Below, piece after piece: positions 7,860 through 8,611 of a stretch of DNA of 8,611 nt. Where the stretch lies: NCBI GenBank assembly GCA_013695005.1, contig JACDBJ010000063.1, positions 1-8,611 of the forward strand, written 5' to 3'. Below the pieces are notes generated by a model, which saw nothing but the letters and a program-made list of their open reading frames with translations, had not been told where the DNA came from and did not search any database. Each line of letters opens with the position of its first letter. Position 1 is the first letter of the stretch. The translations under genes were made by a program, and so were the position numbers. Origin of the DNA: Pseudonocardiales bacterium (GTDB taxonomy: Bacteria; Actinomycetota; Actinomycetes; Mycobacteriales; Pseudonocardiaceae).

Positions 7860-8611
7860 GTGGGTGGGCGGTGGACCGATCTCGGCGTGGGCTGGTGCGG
7901 GGTCCGGCGTGCCGCCGTCGTGCTGGTCGCGCTGGCCGCCGTGCTCGTCGCGTTCCTCGGGACGGCCCCCGCGCTGGCGCAGCCGCCGACCCCACCGCCC
8001 AACCCCAGCGATCGTGACCTGCAGGGCAGCCGGGCCGACGTCGCCGCCAAGGCAGGCGAGATCGGCCGGCTGACCGGTGAGCTGGCCAAGCTGGAACAGC
8101 GGGAGGACGAGCTCCAGGTCCAGTTGGGCGAACAGCGGGAGGAGGCCAACAAGGCGCTAGTGGACGTGCAGATCAGTCAGGACGCGGCCGCCGCCGCGCA
8201 GCAGCGGGTGGACTCCGCGCGCGTGGAGACCGATGCCGCGACCGCCGCGATCGAGGCGGCCAGGGTCCGGCTGGACGAGTTCGCTTCGGCGGCATACCAG
8301 CAGGGCGTCGACTCCGGCCCGTTCGGGCTGCTCGTCGGCGCCACCGGGCCCGACGACCTGGTCGACCGCGCCCAGTTCAACGATGTCATCGCGCAGAACC
8401 AGCTCGCCGCGCTGGACGCCCTGGAACGCGCCAGGGTCGGCAAGGCCAACGCCGACTCCACCGCGCGGGCCGCCCGCGACGAGGCCGTGACCAAGGCGGC
8501 AGCCGCACTGGACGCCAAGGACGAGGCCGACGCGGCGGTCGGGCGGGCGCAGCAGGCCGCCACGGCGCAGGTCGCAGAGCTGGCGAAGGTAGACGCCCGA
8601 CGCGCCGAGGT
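7860..8611 (+). CDS. RipA/NlpC-P60-type secreted wall hydrolase, N-terminal part (partial)
   Basis: The frame starts at GTG 7860 (RBS GGGAG 8 nt upstream; in-frame TAG at 7842-7844 rules out an earlier start) and is open to the window edge, giving 250 residues. A Sec signal peptide is clear: an Arg-Arg n-region (residues 16-17), a hydrophobic core 18-36, and an A-L-A cleavage site at 38-40. A proline-rich stretch (42-49) follows, then a long alanine/glutamate-rich coiled coil from about 52 onward. The segment 'EAARVRLDEFASAAYQQG...GLLVGATGPDDLVDRAQF' (about 128-162) matches the N-terminal domain of actinobacterial RipA-type peptidoglycan endopeptidases. Their C-terminal NlpC/P60 Cys-His hydrolase domain would lie beyond the window; the coiled coil normally holds the enzyme inactive. 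The position downstream of acnA supports this. The catalytic domain itself is not seen, so a coiled-coil-only relative remains possible. Confidence 0.82.
   Translation, partial: MGGRWTDLGVGWCGVRRAAVVLVALAAVLVAFLGTAPALAQPPTPPPNPSDRDLQGSRADVAAKAGEIGRLTGELAKLEQREDELQVQLGEQREEANKALVDVQISQDAAAAAQQRVDSARVETDAATAAIEAARVRLDEFASAAYQQGVDSGPFGLLVGATGPDDLVDRAQFNDVIAQNQLAALDALERARVGKANADSTARAARDEAVTKAAAALDAKDEADAAVGRAQQAATAQVAELAKVDARRAE

Overview
The window is high-GC DNA with GTG starts and purine-rich ribosome binding sites. It reads like a chromosomal segment of a mycelial or rod-shaped actinobacterium. The Pseudonocardiales are my best guess, an inference from protein flavour and gene order, not from a marker gene. 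The clearest anchor is a complete aconitase gene (acnA, minus strand), followed on the plus strand by a small TPR-like gene and the start of a RipA/NlpC-P60-type cell-wall hydrolase gene. This echoes the acn-to-ripA neighbourhood of mycobacteria.

Layout from left to right: (1) the 3' end of a class I SAM-dependent methyltransferase gene (+, to 221). (2) A 338-599 remnant of a major facilitator transporter gene in which only the first ~43 codons and the last ~45 codons survive, out of frame with each other. (3) An unrecognised 245-residue protein (-, 633-1370). (4) A small membrane protein of about three transmembrane segments (+, 1455-1877), bracketed by two tiny tandem duplications. (5) A decayed GMC/choline-dehydrogenase-like oxidoreductase gene (-, ~1932-3243) that lacks its FAD-binding N-terminus, carries three frameshifts and has lost its own stop. 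(6) A DUF2277 gene (+, 3322-3582) overlapping tail-to-tail with (7) a TauE/SafE permease gene (-, 3545-4003) that has lost about 90-100 central residues in frame. (8) acnA (-, 4008-6827). (9) A TPR-like gene (+, 7006-7626) followed by a hairpin and two copies of a 27-bp repeat with a palindromic core. (10) The 5' part of a secreted coiled-coil RipA-like protein gene (+, from 7860 to the window edge).

The right half is conserved housekeeping: central metabolism (citrate to isocitrate) next to peptidoglycan remodelling. The left half (about 300-4000) is an eroding zone: three separate metabolic or transport genes are present only as deletion products. I found no CRISPR array, insertion sequence, tRNA, rRNA, phage gene or defence-type operon, and nothing I would call a new system. 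The best leads are the repeat pair at 7646-7714, the cluster of deletion remnants, the unrecognised 245-aa protein, and the composition of the acnA-ripA interval.
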